Positions 9,870-18,286 of a stretch of 64,000 nt of DNA are shown here, one piece after another. Under the pieces are notes generated by a model that made no database searches, was not told where the DNA came from, and saw only the letters and a list, made by a program, of their open reading frames with translations. Position 1 is the stretch's first letter. Every line of letters begins with the position of its first letter. The translations under genes were made by a program, and so were the position numbers. The DNA is from Salinigranum marinum. GTDB lineage: Archaea; Halobacteriota; Halobacteria; Halobacteriales; Haloferacaceae. Location: the NCBI RefSeq assembly GCF_024228675.1, contig NZ_CP100461.1:3345398-3409397 (forward strand), written 5' to 3'.

Positions 9870-10295
9870 CTAGGACCGCGGGCGCAACAGCAAACGGTCG
9901 CGGAACGCCCGCCAGACGGCCGGGGAGGTGAGACCGAGACCGACGGCGACGGAAAACGCCCACCACGACCCGACGGTTGCGGCGGCGACGAGACCCGAGC
10001 CATCGTCGAGCGAGACGAGGGCGAACCCGACGACAGACAGCACGGAGACGACGATGCTGAGGGCCCACGCGCGACCGACTAGTCGCCAGGAGAGCCGATC
10101 GACGGACCAGTAGACGGCCGTCGTCACGACCGCGGCGACGACCGGGACGAGCCAGAACTCGGGACGGCTCCCCGTGGCGACGCGGACGACGGTTCGGACT
10201 GGGGCCACCGCGGAGTCGAGCCCGAACCACAGGAGGACGAATCGGACGAACGCGCCCGTCTCGCGGCCGAGCGCGTCGAGGCGATCACCGGACAT
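9870..10295 (-). CDS. Small four-helix membrane protein, unknown
   Basis: This 141-residue protein has an N-terminal amphipathic stretch (MSGDRLDALGRETGAFVRF) and three to four hydrophobic segments, including FWLVPVVAAVVTTAVYW, ALSIVVSVLSVVGFALVSL and SWWAFSVAVGLGL. The C-terminus is basic (FRDRLLLRPRS), suggesting it faces the cytoplasm. It converges with the upstream membrane protein, with only 29 bp between stops. The family was not recognised, and the frame is supported mainly by hydrophobic pattern and codon usage. Confidence 0.65.
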   Translation of the reverse strand: MSGDRLDALGRETGAFVRFVLLWFGLDSAVAPVRTVVRVATGSRPEFWLVPVVAAVVTTAVYWSVDRLSWRLVGRAWALSIVVSVLSVVGFALVSLDDGSGLVAAATVGSWWAFSVAVGLGLTSPAVWRAFRDRLLLRPRS

Positions 10296-10460
10296 TCGTC
10301 GATCGAAGACGGGTGTGGTCGACGGGAGGGCGGGACACGGGCGACACCTCGGCAGTGGTCAACAAGAGCGTGCCGATGACCGACGACTGACGGCTGAGGA
10401 CCGCCGGGCGACGAGGGCCGAAGTGGTGCGCTTTTCACGGTCGGTCGCGCATCCACGCGT

Positions 10461-11540
10461 ATGACTACGACGCTCCGACTGGCGACTCGCGGGTCTGACC
10501 TCGCTCTCCGGCAGGCGGCGAGCGTCGCCGAGGCGCTCGAAGACCACCGGTACGAGGTCGAACTCGTCGAGGTCGAGACGGAGGGCGACCGGATCACGGA
10601 CGAACTCATCCACCGACTGGGGAAGACGGGCGCGTTCGTCCGCGCGCTCGACGAACGGGTCGTGGAGGGGGACGTCGACGCGGCGGTCCACTCGATGAAG
10701 GACATGCCCACCGACTCGCCGCGGGATCTCGTCGTCGCCGGCGTCCTCGAACGCGGCCGCCCGAACGACGTCCTCGTGACACCCGACGGGAACACCCTGG
10801 AGGAACTCCCCGAGGGGGCGACGGTCGGGACGTCGTCGCTCCGCCGCCGCGCACAACTGCTCGACGCCCGCCCGGACCTGACCGTCGAACCCCTCCGCGG
10901 CAACGTCGACACGCGGGTCGAGAAGGTGCTCGCCCCGCCGTTGCAGGCCGAACACGAGACCCGCATCGAGGCCGACAAAGACCGGAAAGGCCACATCGGC
11001 GACGACGACTACGAGCCCGAGTACGACCGTCGGCCGGAGGAGTGGTTCGACTCCCTCTCGGAGATCGAACGCAACGCGCTCGGCCGCGAGACGGACGTCG
11101 CGTACGACGCGATCGTCCTCGCCGAGGCGGGGCTCCGACGGAGCGGGCTCGACCGCCACGTCGAGTTCGTTCGGCTCCCCCCGACGCAGTTCGTCCCCGC
11201 CCCGGGCCAGGGCGCGATCGCCGTGACGGCCACCGAGCGCGCCGAGGAACTCAACGACGTCCTCGACTTCCCGCGCACGCGGGTCGAGACGACCGTCGAG
11301 CGCACGCTGTTGAAAGAACTCGGCGGTGGCTGTATCGCGCCGATCGGCGTCTACGCCGTCCTCCAGGGGGCGTACGTCCACGTGACGGCACAGGCGTTCG
11401 GCCCCGACGGCGACCTCGTCGAGGGGTCGCGCGACCTGCCCGTCGAAAAGCACGCGACCGCCGCGGCCGACTTCGCCGCGGACCTCCGCGACCGGGGAGC
11501 GGCCGATCTGATCGACCGCGCGACGGAGGCGACCGAATGA
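10461..11540 (+). CDS. hemC: Porphobilinogen deaminase
   Basis: Hydroxymethylbilane synthase joins four porphobilinogen units. The 359-residue protein shows the family start LRLATRGSDLALRQA, the substrate segment GAFVRALDERVVEGDVDAAVHSMKDMP, and the dipyrromethane-cofactor Cys in ELGGGCIAPIG. An insertion of roughly 50 residues around 155-205 (HETRIEADKDRKGHIGDDDY) makes it longer than bacterial HemC (about 310); it is acidic and probably a halophile-specific surface loop. The stop overlaps the SUMT start by 4 bp, so hemC, SUMT and hemD form one operon giving uroporphyrinogen III and then precorrin-2. Confidence 0.97.
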   Translation: MTTTLRLATRGSDLALRQAASVAEALEDHRYEVELVEVETEGDRITDELIHRLGKTGAFVRALDERVVEGDVDAAVHSMKDMPTDSPRDLVVAGVLERGRPNDVLVTPDGNTLEELPEGATVGTSSLRRRAQLLDARPDLTVEPLRGNVDTRVEKVLAPPLQAEHETRIEADKDRKGHIGDDDYEPEYDRRPEEWFDSLSEIERNALGRETDVAYDAIVLAEAGLRRSGLDRHVEFVRLPPTQFVPAPGQGAIAVTATERAEELNDVLDFPRTRVETTVERTLLKELGGGCIAPIGVYAVLQGAYVHVTAQAFGPDGDLVEGSRDLPVEKHATAAADFAADLRDRGAADLIDRATEATE

Positions 11541-12322
11541 GCGACGTGGGCTTCGTCTCGCTCGTCGGCTCTGGCCCGGGCGACCCGGACCTGCTGACGG
11601 TGAAGGCGCGCCGACTCCTCGACGAGGCCGACGTGGTGCTCCACGACAAACTCCCGGGCCCCGAGATCATCTCGCTCGTCCCCGACGAGCGCCGCGAGGA
11701 CGTCGGCAAACGCGCCGGCGGCGAGTGGACGCCCCAGGAGTACACGAACAAACGGCTCGTCGAACTCGCCCTGGAGGGCAAGCACGTCGTCCGGCTGAAG
11801 GGCGGTGATCCGTTCGTCTTCGGGCGCGGCGGCGAGGAGATGGAACACCTCGCGCGCGAGGGGATCCCGTTCGAGGTCGTCCCCGGCATCACCTCCGCCA
11901 TCGCGGGACCGGCTGCCGCCGGCATCCCCGTCACGCACCGCGACCACGCCTCCTCGGTCTCGTTCGTGACGGGCCACGAGGACCCGACGAAAGAGGAGTC
12001 GGCGGTCGACTGGGACGCGCTCGCCGCGACCGGCGGGACGATCGTCGTGCTGATGGGCGTCGGGAAGCTCCCGGCGTACACCGCCGAACTCCTCGGGGCG
12101 GGGCTGGCCCCCGACACGCCCGTGGCGCTGGTCGAGCGGGCGACGTGGCCCGACATGCGGGTCGCGACCGGAACGCTGGAAACTATCGTCGACGTCCGCG
12201 ACGAGGCGGAGATCGAACCGCCGGCGATCACCGTCGTCGGCGCGGTGGCGGCGACCCGCGACCGGGTTCGCTCGCTGTTACAGGGGTACGAAGTGCCCAC
12301 AGGGAGTGTGAAAAACGAATGA
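11537..12322 (+). CDS. cobA: Uroporphyrinogen-III C-methyltransferase
   Basis: This 261-residue SAM-dependent methyltransferase (SUMT) makes precorrin-2, the branch point to siroheme, alternative heme and cobalamin. It begins VGFVSLVGSGPGDPDLLT, the SUMT glycine-rich signature, followed by RRLLDEADVVLHDKL, RLKGGDPFVFGRGGEE and PGITSAIAGPAAAGIPVTHR. The start at 11537 is set by the ATGA overlap with hemC. A much longer arginine-rich reading upstream is the hemC shadow. It lacks the NirC/CysG dehydrogenase-ferrochelatase domain, so siroheme completion is encoded elsewhere. Confidence 0.96.
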   Translation: MSDVGFVSLVGSGPGDPDLLTVKARRLLDEADVVLHDKLPGPEIISLVPDERREDVGKRAGGEWTPQEYTNKRLVELALEGKHVVRLKGGDPFVFGRGGEEMEHLAREGIPFEVVPGITSAIAGPAAAGIPVTHRDHASSVSFVTGHEDPTKEESAVDWDALAATGGTIVVLMGVGKLPAYTAELLGAGLAPDTPVALVERATWPDMRVATGTLETIVDVRDEAEIEPPAITVVGAVAATRDRVRSLLQGYEVPTGSVKNE

Positions 12323-13062
12323 CACAACAGGTTCGCGTCGCCGTCTTCCGCCCGGACGACGACCGGCTCGCCAGCGCAGTCGAGCTGTTGGAGTCGCTCG
12401 GCGCGACGCCGGTCCCGGATCCGATGCTCGCGGTCGAGCCGACCGGGAACCTGCCCGGCGGCGCGGCGTACGTCGTGCTCACGAGCAAGACCGGCGCGGA
12501 ACTCCTGTCGACGGCCGGCTGGTCACCCGGCGGGACGACGCTCGTCTGCATCGGTCCCGCGACGGCCGACGCCGCCCGCGCCGCGGGCTGGTCGGTCGAC
12601 CGCGTCCCCGACGAGTACTCCTCGGCGGGGCTCGTCGAGCTGTTACGCGACGAAGTCGCGGGCGAACGCGTCGCCGTCGCGCGGTCGGACCACGGGAGCG
12701 ACGTCCTCCTCGATGGGCTCCGCGAGGCCGGCGCGGACGTCTCCGAGACGGTGCTCTACCGGCTGACGCTGCCCGAGGGAGCCGGGGGGTCGACTGTTTC
12801 GGCTGCCGGCGGGGAGCTGGAGGGCGTCTGTTTCACCTCGTCGCTCACGGTCGAGAACTTCCTGACGGCCGCGACCGAGCGTGGGATCCGCGACGAGGCC
12901 GTCGTCGGGTTGAACGACGCCGTCGTCGGTGCGATCGGCGAGCCGACGCGAGCGACCGCCGAATCTCACGGGATCGACGTCGATGCCGTCCCCGACCGGG
13001 CGACGTTCGAGGCGCTCGCGTGTCTCGTCGTCGAACGTGCGGCACCGACGTATCACGACTGA
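12319..13062 (+). CDS. hemD: Uroporphyrinogen-III synthase
   Basis: HemD cyclises and inverts ring D of hydroxymethylbilane. The 247-residue protein is poorly conserved, as is usual, but shows the family pattern: an N-terminal VRVAVFRPDDDRLASAVELL, YVVLTSKTGAELL, a Rossmann-like block VAVARSDHGSDVLLDGLREAG and VCFTSSLTVENFL. The start at 12319 overlaps the SUMT stop by 4 bp. Position directly after hemC and SUMT makes the assignment firm. Confidence 0.93.
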   Translation: MTQQVRVAVFRPDDDRLASAVELLESLGATPVPDPMLAVEPTGNLPGGAAYVVLTSKTGAELLSTAGWSPGGTTLVCIGPATADAARAAGWSVDRVPDEYSSAGLVELLRDEVAGERVAVARSDHGSDVLLDGLREAGADVSETVLYRLTLPEGAGGSTVSAAGGELEGVCFTSSLTVENFLTAATERGIRDEAVVGLNDAVVGAIGEPTRATAESHGIDVDAVPDRATFEALACLVVERAAPTYHD

Positions 13063-13130
13063 GCGGCACTCGATAGAAACGGCGTGGTCGGAGGGCTTCA
13101 GGGACGTCAGTCGGGGACCGTTGGACGTCG

Positions 13131-13526
13131 TCAGGCCGGTTCGTCCGTTGCGGTCTCGGTTGCGGTTTCTTCGTCGGTTCCGGCCTCGTCGGTTTCTGTC
13201 TCTTCGTCGGTTCCGGCCTCGTCGGTTTCTGTCTCTTCGTCGGTTCCGGCCTCGTCGGTTTCTGTCTCTTCGTCGGTCGGAACCTCGGTCTCGGTTGCGG
13301 CCTCGGTCTCGGTTGCGACCTCGGTCTCGGTCGCCTCTTCGGTCGCCACCTCGGTTTCGGTCGCCCCATCACCCGCGGGTGTGCCGGTTCCTGCCGGAGT
13401 CGCCTCCCCGGTCGCCTCACCAGTTCCCGCACCGCCGTCGCCGCCCGCACAGCCGGCCACGGCGGCGACGAGTGTTGTCGCTACGCCGGCAGCGAACGTT
13501 CGTCGAGAGAGGATTTTTTCGGTCAT
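13131..13526 (-). CDS. Tat-exported repeat lipoprotein
   Basis: This protein of about 131 residues begins MTEKILSRRTFAAGVATTL and has a twin-arginine motif and a lipobox ending AVAGC. It is therefore predicted to be exported folded and lipid-anchored on the cell surface. The rest is low complexity, Thr/Glu/Ala/Asp-rich. The 11-residue unit ETETDEAGTDE is repeated three times plus a partial, after alternating TEVATE units. Nothing resembles a globular domain. It is a possible stalk, wall linker or glycosylation substrate. The upstream start (13559) would disrupt the Tat signal. It diverges from the calcium-repeat membrane protein at 13699; the two might share a promoter region. Confidence 0.75.
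   Translation of the reverse strand: MTEKILSRRTFAAGVATTLVAAVAGCAGGDGGAGTGEATGEATPAGTGTPAGDGATETEVATEEATETEVATETEAATETEVPTDEETETDEAGTDEETETDEAGTDEETETDEAGTDEETATETATDEPA
13168..13266 (-). repeat. Three perfect 33-bp tandem repeats in lipoprotein gene
   Basis: The unit encodes ETETDEAGTDE and occurs three times without a mismatch (13168-13200, 13201-13233, 13234-13266), followed by a 14-base partial. The unit length is a multiple of three, so gain or loss by slippage changes protein length without breaking the frame. Copy number probably varies among strains. Confidence 0.9.
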
Positions 13527-13698
13527 GTCGCAGTTATCTCCGATGAGCGACGGATGCAAAAACAGCGCAGACCGTTCCCGATCGTTCGTTTCAGCTCCCC
13601 GGACTGTTGCCGACTGTTTCGACGGAGCGATCGAGTCAACCAGTCGATAAACGAAGCATTAAACCTCGGGTCGTGGTATTCGTGTCAGGGGGAGTCGT

Positions 13699-15210
13699 AT
13701 GAGAACGCGAACCGTTCCGTGGGGGGTAGTGGCGACAGCCGTCGCTGCGCTCGTGTTGGTCGGTAGTGTCCCCGTCATGGGTGCTAGTACCGTGGCTATC
13801 GACGGGATCTCGCTGTCGGGGCCGGCCGTCGTCACCGACGGTGAGCGGCCGTCGATCGCCGGCTGGCGAGCGGTCAGTGTCTCCGTCTCGCTTCAGACCG
13901 GGACCGACGCGTACGACGTCTGCGTCGGCGTGACCGACGGGGACTCGTTGCGGACGCTCGACTGTCAGCGCCTCCTGGGGACGAACGCGCAGGAGAACGT
14001 GACGCTGTCTGTCGACAGCCTGCCGGAGAACGTCACCGGGAATCAGCGGCTGGTCACGACCGTTGAGCTGGCGGAGGTCGACACGAGCACCGGACCGCTC
14101 GCTCGGGGTACCCGGTCGGTGCGGATACTCGCCGCCGCCGGCGACCTCGACGACGACGGGCTCACCAACCGGCGCGAGACCGAGGTCGGCACGGAACTCG
14201 ACACGGCCGACACGGACGGGGACGGCCTCGCTGACGGGCCGGAAGTCAACACGCACGAGACTGACCCGTTGACGGCCGACACCGACGGCGACGGCCTCGC
14301 GGACGGCGTCGAGGTGAACGATCTGGGGAGCAACCCGACGGAGACGGACACCGACGGTGACGGCCTCGCGGACGGCGTCGAGGTGACGAAACACGGAACG
14401 AACCCGACGAGCGCCGACACGGACGGTGACGGCCTCGGAGACGGCGCCGAGGTACGGATCCACGAGACGGATCCGACGAAGGCCGACACGGACGACGACG
14501 GGCTCGAGGACGGCCCGGAGGTGAACGTCCACGAGACGGAGCCGACGAAGGTCGACACGGACGGCGACGGGCTGGACGACGCGGCGGAGGTCGAACGATA
14601 CGGAACCAACCCGACGGAGAACGACACGGACGGCGACGGGCTGGACGACGGGGCCGAAGTGAGCCGGTACGGGACCGATCCGACGAGAGCCGACACGGAC
14701 GGCGACGGTCGGAGCGACAGCGCGGAGGTCGCGAACGGGAGTGATCCGTCCGCCGACGGGGCCGGGCTGCTCGCGGCGGTCGACGTCGACCCCACGGTCG
14801 TGATCGCGGCGGTCGTCGGAATCTCGCTCGCCCTCGGTGCGGTGTTCGTCCACCGGCGCACCGGACTGTTGCAGACGCTCCGTTCCGACGACGGGTCGGA
14901 GAGCGACGCATCCACGGCCGAGAGCGGGGACGGCACCACGAAGCCGGAGTCCGTCCGGATGCCGACGGACGCGTTGACCGACGAGGAGCGCGTGCTCGGT
15001 CTCATCGGCGAGCGCGGCGGCCGGATCCGGCAGTCGGTCATCGTCGAGGAGACCGGCTGGTCGAAGTCGAAGGTGAGCCGGGTGCTGTCGCGAATGGCCG
15101 ACGAGGGGGCGATCGAGAAGATTACCATCGGCCGGGAGAACCTCATCGCACACCCCGACGAGGTGCCCGACGGGGCGGCGTCACCGTTCGAGCGGACCGA
15201 TTCGGACTGA
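13699..15210 (+). CDS. Calcium-repeat membrane protein with winged helix
   Basis: This 503-residue protein has three parts. Residues 1-30 form a signal/anchor (VVATAVAALVLVGSVPVMGA) leading to a beta-rich extracellular domain. Residues about 150-350 hold nine thrombospondin-3/EF-like units of the DTDGDGLADG type, expected to bind calcium. A membrane helix (VVIAAVVGISLALGAVFV) spans about 366-388. A cytoplasmic winged helix-turn-helix lies at about 428-488 (ERVLGLIGERGGRIRQ, then WSKSKVSRVLSRMADEG). This topology suggests a one-protein transmembrane sensor-regulator reading extracellular calcium or surface ligands, which is inference. Haloarchaea encode other membrane wHTH proteins of this sort. 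Targets are unknown; its own divergent promoter at 13527-13698 is a candidate. Confidence 0.85.
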   Translation: MRTRTVPWGVVATAVAALVLVGSVPVMGASTVAIDGISLSGPAVVTDGERPSIAGWRAVSVSVSLQTGTDAYDVCVGVTDGDSLRTLDCQRLLGTNAQENVTLSVDSLPENVTGNQRLVTTVELAEVDTSTGPLARGTRSVRILAAAGDLDDDGLTNRRETEVGTELDTADTDGDGLADGPEVNTHETDPLTADTDGDGLADGVEVNDLGSNPTETDTDGDGLADGVEVTKHGTNPTSADTDGDGLGDGAEVRIHETDPTKADTDDDGLEDGPEVNVHETEPTKVDTDGDGLDDAAEVERYGTNPTENDTDGDGLDDGAEVSRYGTDPTRADTDGDGRSDSAEVANGSDPSADGAGLLAAVDVDPTVVIAAVVGISLALGAVFVHRRTGLLQTLRSDDGSESDASTAESGDGTTKPESVRMPTDALTDEERVLGLIGERGGRIRQSVIVEETGWSKSKVSRVLSRMADEGAIEKITIGRENLIAHPDEVPDGAASPFERTDSD

Positions 15211-15292
15211 TCGCCGACACGGCGGTCGCCGCCCCGAAGCCCCGGGTGAATCGCACGGCAATTTATACGTGAGACCGCGCTAAGAGGCGTTC

Positions 15293-16714
15293 ATGAACGC
15301 CGACGCAGACGTCGAGACGGGGACGGGACCGGTTCCGGCGCTCCACGACCGGGCCGTGGCCTGCGCGGACCGTCTCCGGGCCGCCGATCGGGTGCTTCTC
15401 GCGTCGCACATCGATGCGGATGGATTGACGAGTGCCGCCGTCGCGTCGAGCGCGCTTGAACGCGCGGGCGTTCCGTTCGAGACGACCTTCGAGAAACAGC
15501 TCGACCGGGCCGCGATCGAACGCATCGCCCGCTCGTCGTTCGACACCGTCCTGTTCACCGACTTCGGGAGCGGACAGCTGGACGTCATCACTGAGTTCGA
15601 CGGCTTCACCCCGGTGATCGCCGACCACCACCAGCCCGCCGACGCCGAGACGGAGTACCACCTCAACCCCCTGCTGGAGGGGATCGACGGCGCTTCGGAG
15701 CTGTCGGGTGCGGGGGCGAGCTACGTCCTCGCGCGGGCGCTGGGTGGGGAGGCGAACCGCGACCTGGCGGGGCTGGCGGTCGTCGGTGCGGTCGGCGACA
15801 TGCAGGACGGCGACGGCGGGCTGTCGGGGGCGAACGAGGCGCTCGTGGCGGAGGGGGTCGCCGCCGGCGTGCTGTCCGAGGAGACCGACATCCTGCTGTA
15901 CGGTCGGCAGACGCGCCCGCTTCCGAAACTCCTCGAGTACGCGAGCGAGGCGCGCATCCCCGGCATCTCGAACGACGAGTCGGGGGCGGTTTCGTTCCTG
16001 ACCGACCTTGATCTCGACCTCAAATCCGGGGGTGAGTGGCGGCGCTGGGTCGATCTCACCGGGGACGAGCGGCGAACGCTCGTGAACGCGCTGCTCAGGC
16101 ACGCCATCTCGCGGGGCGTCCCGGCCGACCGCGTCAACGCCCTGGTTGGGACGACGTACGTCCTCACCGACGAGGAACCGGGGACCGAACTCAGGGACGT
16201 CAGCGAGTTCTCGACGCTGTTGAACGCGACCGCCCGGTACGAGCGGGCCGACGTCGGCCTCGCGGTCTGTCTCGGCGACAGAGGGCCGGCGCTCGACCGC
16301 GCGCGGCACCTCCTCCGGAACCACCGTCGGAACCTCTCTGAGGGGTTGCAGTGGGTGAAGACCGAGGGCGTCACCGCCGAGGAGAACGTCCAGTGGTTCG
16401 ACGCCGAGAGCCGGATCCGCGAGACGATCGTCGGCATCGTCGCCGGGATGGCCGTCGGTTCCAGCGGTGTGCGCCACGACCTCCCCATCGTCGCCTTTGC
16501 CGACGCCGGCGACGGCGAGATCAAGGTCTCCGCACGCGGCTCGCACGCGCTCGTCCGCCGGGGGCTGGACCTCTCGGCCGTGATGCGCGAGGCGTCCTGC
16601 GCCGTCGGCGGCGACGGCGGCGGACACGACGTGGCCGCCGGGGCGACGATCCCGGCCGACGCGCGCGACGAGTTCGTCGACCACGCCGACCGAATCGTCG
16701 GCGAACAGCTCTGA
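15293..16714 (+). CDS. DHH-family phosphoesterase (RecJ-like)
   Basis: This 473-residue protein of the DHH superfamily includes single-strand-specific nucleases (RecJ/GAN) and oligonucleotide phosphodiesterases. Metal motifs are visible: ASHIDADGLTSA near 45, FTDFGSGQ near 90, the signature ADHHQP near 110, and NEALVAEG with VGAVGDMQDGDGG near 170. The C-terminal DHHA1-type motif GGDGGGHDVAAGA is near 440. A middle insertion separates DHH and DHHA1. Haloarchaea carry several RecJ-like paralogues, and which one this is cannot be told from sequence alone. A TATA-like box 28 bp upstream suggests a leaderless transcript. Confidence 0.9.
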   Translation: MNADADVETGTGPVPALHDRAVACADRLRAADRVLLASHIDADGLTSAAVASSALERAGVPFETTFEKQLDRAAIERIARSSFDTVLFTDFGSGQLDVITEFDGFTPVIADHHQPADAETEYHLNPLLEGIDGASELSGAGASYVLARALGGEANRDLAGLAVVGAVGDMQDGDGGLSGANEALVAEGVAAGVLSEETDILLYGRQTRPLPKLLEYASEARIPGISNDESGAVSFLTDLDLDLKSGGEWRRWVDLTGDERRTLVNALLRHAISRGVPADRVNALVGTTYVLTDEEPGTELRDVSEFSTLLNATARYERADVGLAVCLGDRGPALDRARHLLRNHRRNLSEGLQWVKTEGVTAEENVQWFDAESRIRETIVGIVAGMAVGSSGVRHDLPIVAFADAGDGEIKVSARGSHALVRRGLDLSAVMREASCAVGGDGGGHDVAAGATIPADARDEFVDHADRIVGEQL

Positions 16715-16757
16715 CCGTCCGTACCTCTCCCCTCGTGACCGGTCGAGCCGGGCGCCG

Positions 16758-17180
16758 TCACTCGGGCGCGAACACCTTCACCTCACCGTCGCGAGTCAGT
16801 CCGACCTCGATGTCGGTCTCCAGTCGGTTTCTGGTCGTGTACGGTTCGAGCTGCCCGAAGAGGTGGGTGTACAGCTCCGGCCGGCAGTACGTCACGCTCG
16901 TCCCCGCGTCGTCGCCCCGGCTGTACACCGCGTCGACCAGTTCGTCGAACGACGTGCCGGCGTCGACGGTGAACCGGACCGGCGCGCGGAGCGTCCGGAT
17001 CAGTTTCAGCGTCTGCTGTGCCTTCTCGACGTTCGCCTCCGCGGCCCGCTCGATCGCGCTCACGTTCGAGTCGGTCGTTCCGAGCCGCTCGGCGACCTCC
17101 TGTTGTGTGTGTCCCGCCTCCCGGAGTTCGAGCACCTCCACCTGTCGAGCTGTCAGTGTTGTCGACTCGGCCGAGACCAT
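16758..17180 (-). CDS. Tfx-type DNA-binding regulator
   Basis: This 140-residue regulator has an N-terminal LuxR/sigma-like helix-turn-helix (LTARQVEVLELREAGHTQQE then VAERLGTTDSNVSAIERAAE). A C-terminal domain of the Tfx family follows (VEKAQQTLKLIRTLRAPVRF and VTYCRPELYTHLFGQL). Tfx was first described in a methanogen as a regulator of a molybdenum formylmethanofuran dehydrogenase operon. Here it is divergent from a tungstate/molybdate transporter, consistent with metal-oxyanion control. The start at 17180 directly precedes the HTH; longer readings are shadows. A C-terminal domain that binds tungstate/molybdate or molybdopterin is possible but not shown. Confidence 0.88.
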   Translation of the reverse strand: MVSAESTTLTARQVEVLELREAGHTQQEVAERLGTTDSNVSAIERAAEANVEKAQQTLKLIRTLRAPVRFTVDAGTSFDELVDAVYSRGDDAGTSVTYCRPELYTHLFGQLEPYTTRNRLETDIEVGLTRDGEVKVFAPE

Positions 17181-17193
17181 ACGGGTAAAACAG

Positions 17194-17206
17194 ATCTCTT
17201 TGAGAT
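17194..17206. promoter_or_regulatory. Candidate operator between tfx-like gene and wtpA
   Basis: The 58-bp gap 17181-17238 contains ATCTC-TTT-GAGAT, a perfect 5-bp inverted repeat with a 3-bp spacer. It overlaps TATA-like sequence (GATATAC) that could serve wtpA. A dimeric Tfx-type protein bound here would control both divergent genes. The role is inferred from symmetry and position. Confidence 0.5.
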
Positions 17207-17238
17207 ATACTTTTCTTCCAAACGATAATCTACCGTGT

Positions 17239-18282
17239 ATGCCGAACGAGCGAGCCAGCAGGACGCGCCGCGGCTTCCTCCGAGCCGCGGGCCTGGTCGG
17301 GGTCACGGGGGTGGCAGGCTGTACCGGCGGCGGCGGGACGCCTGCCCCTGCCGGGCAGACGAGCGATCGTGACGGCGGACAGTCGATGACGGTCGCCATC
17401 CTCGCGGCCGGCAGCCTCCAGCACTCGCTCGAAAACGGTCTCAAACCCGCCGTCGACGTCCCCGTCGAGATCGAAGCGCACGGCTCGGCGACGGTCGCCC
17501 GGATGATCGCCGAGGGCCAGCGCGACCCCGACGTCGTCACCGTGGCCGACACGGCGCTCTTCGAGGAACCGCTCTCGCCGGCGTGGCACTCCGTGTTCAC
17601 GAGCAACGCGGTCGTCGTCGCGTACAACCCCGACACCGAGGGCGGACAGCGCCTCGCCGAAGCGGGCGCGGAGCGGTGGTACGAACCGATGATCGCCGGT
17701 GAGACCCGTCTCGGTCGGACCGACCCCGACCAGGACCCGCTGGGGTACCGGACGCTCTTCACGCTCGAACTCGCCTCGCGGTACTACGACGTCCCGAACC
17801 TCGGCGAGAAGATCTTGCGCCGGGAGCAGGTCTACCCGGAGACGGGGCTGATCAGCCAGTTCGAGACCGGGTCGATCGACGCGGCGATCGCGTACCGGAA
17901 CATGGCCGTCGAACGTGACTACGAGTACATCGCGCTCCCGGACCGGATCGACCTCAGCAGTCCGGCGCACGTCGACGAGTGGTACTCGACGGTCTCGTAC
18001 ACGCTGCCGAACGGACAGGAGATCCGGGGTGGGGTGATTAGCTACGGCTCGACGATCCGGAAGATGAGCGACGCCGCACTCGCCGTGTTCGACGTTCACA
18101 CCACTGGCGACTACCTCGCCGACTCGGGTTTTCTCCTCCGCGACGGCTTCCCGACGTACGAGGGCCCGGTACCGGACGTGGTGGCGCGGACGACGGACGG
18201 ATCGACCGAGCGTGACCGCCGGCGGCCGCTCGACCGCTCGACGCTCGCGGCGACTGTCTCTGACATCACGGTTCTTCACTGA
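17239..18282 (+). CDS. wtpA: Tungstate/molybdate-binding lipoprotein
   Basis: This is a 347-residue extracellular solute-binding protein. The N-terminus has RTRRGFLRAAG (twin arginine) and the lipobox TGVAGC, so it is a Tat-exported lipoprotein. AAGSLQHSLENGL and the block GRTDPDQDPLGYR match the WtpA/ModA group, the latter being typical of archaeal WtpA. The GTG-ATG choice is settled by the Tat signal: ATG at 17239. It is followed by permease and ATPase genes in one operon. WtpA, ModA and TupA cannot be separated with full certainty without alignment. Confidence 0.88.
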   Translation: MPNERASRTRRGFLRAAGLVGVTGVAGCTGGGGTPAPAGQTSDRDGGQSMTVAILAAGSLQHSLENGLKPAVDVPVEIEAHGSATVARMIAEGQRDPDVVTVADTALFEEPLSPAWHSVFTSNAVVVAYNPDTEGGQRLAEAGAERWYEPMIAGETRLGRTDPDQDPLGYRTLFTLELASRYYDVPNLGEKILRREQVYPETGLISQFETGSIDAAIAYRNMAVERDYEYIALPDRIDLSSPAHVDEWYSTVSYTLPNGQEIRGGVISYGSTIRKMSDAALAVFDVHTTGDYLADSGFLLRDGFPTYEGPVPDVVARTTDGSTERDRRRPLDRSTLAATVSDITVLH

Positions 18283-18286
18283 CGCG

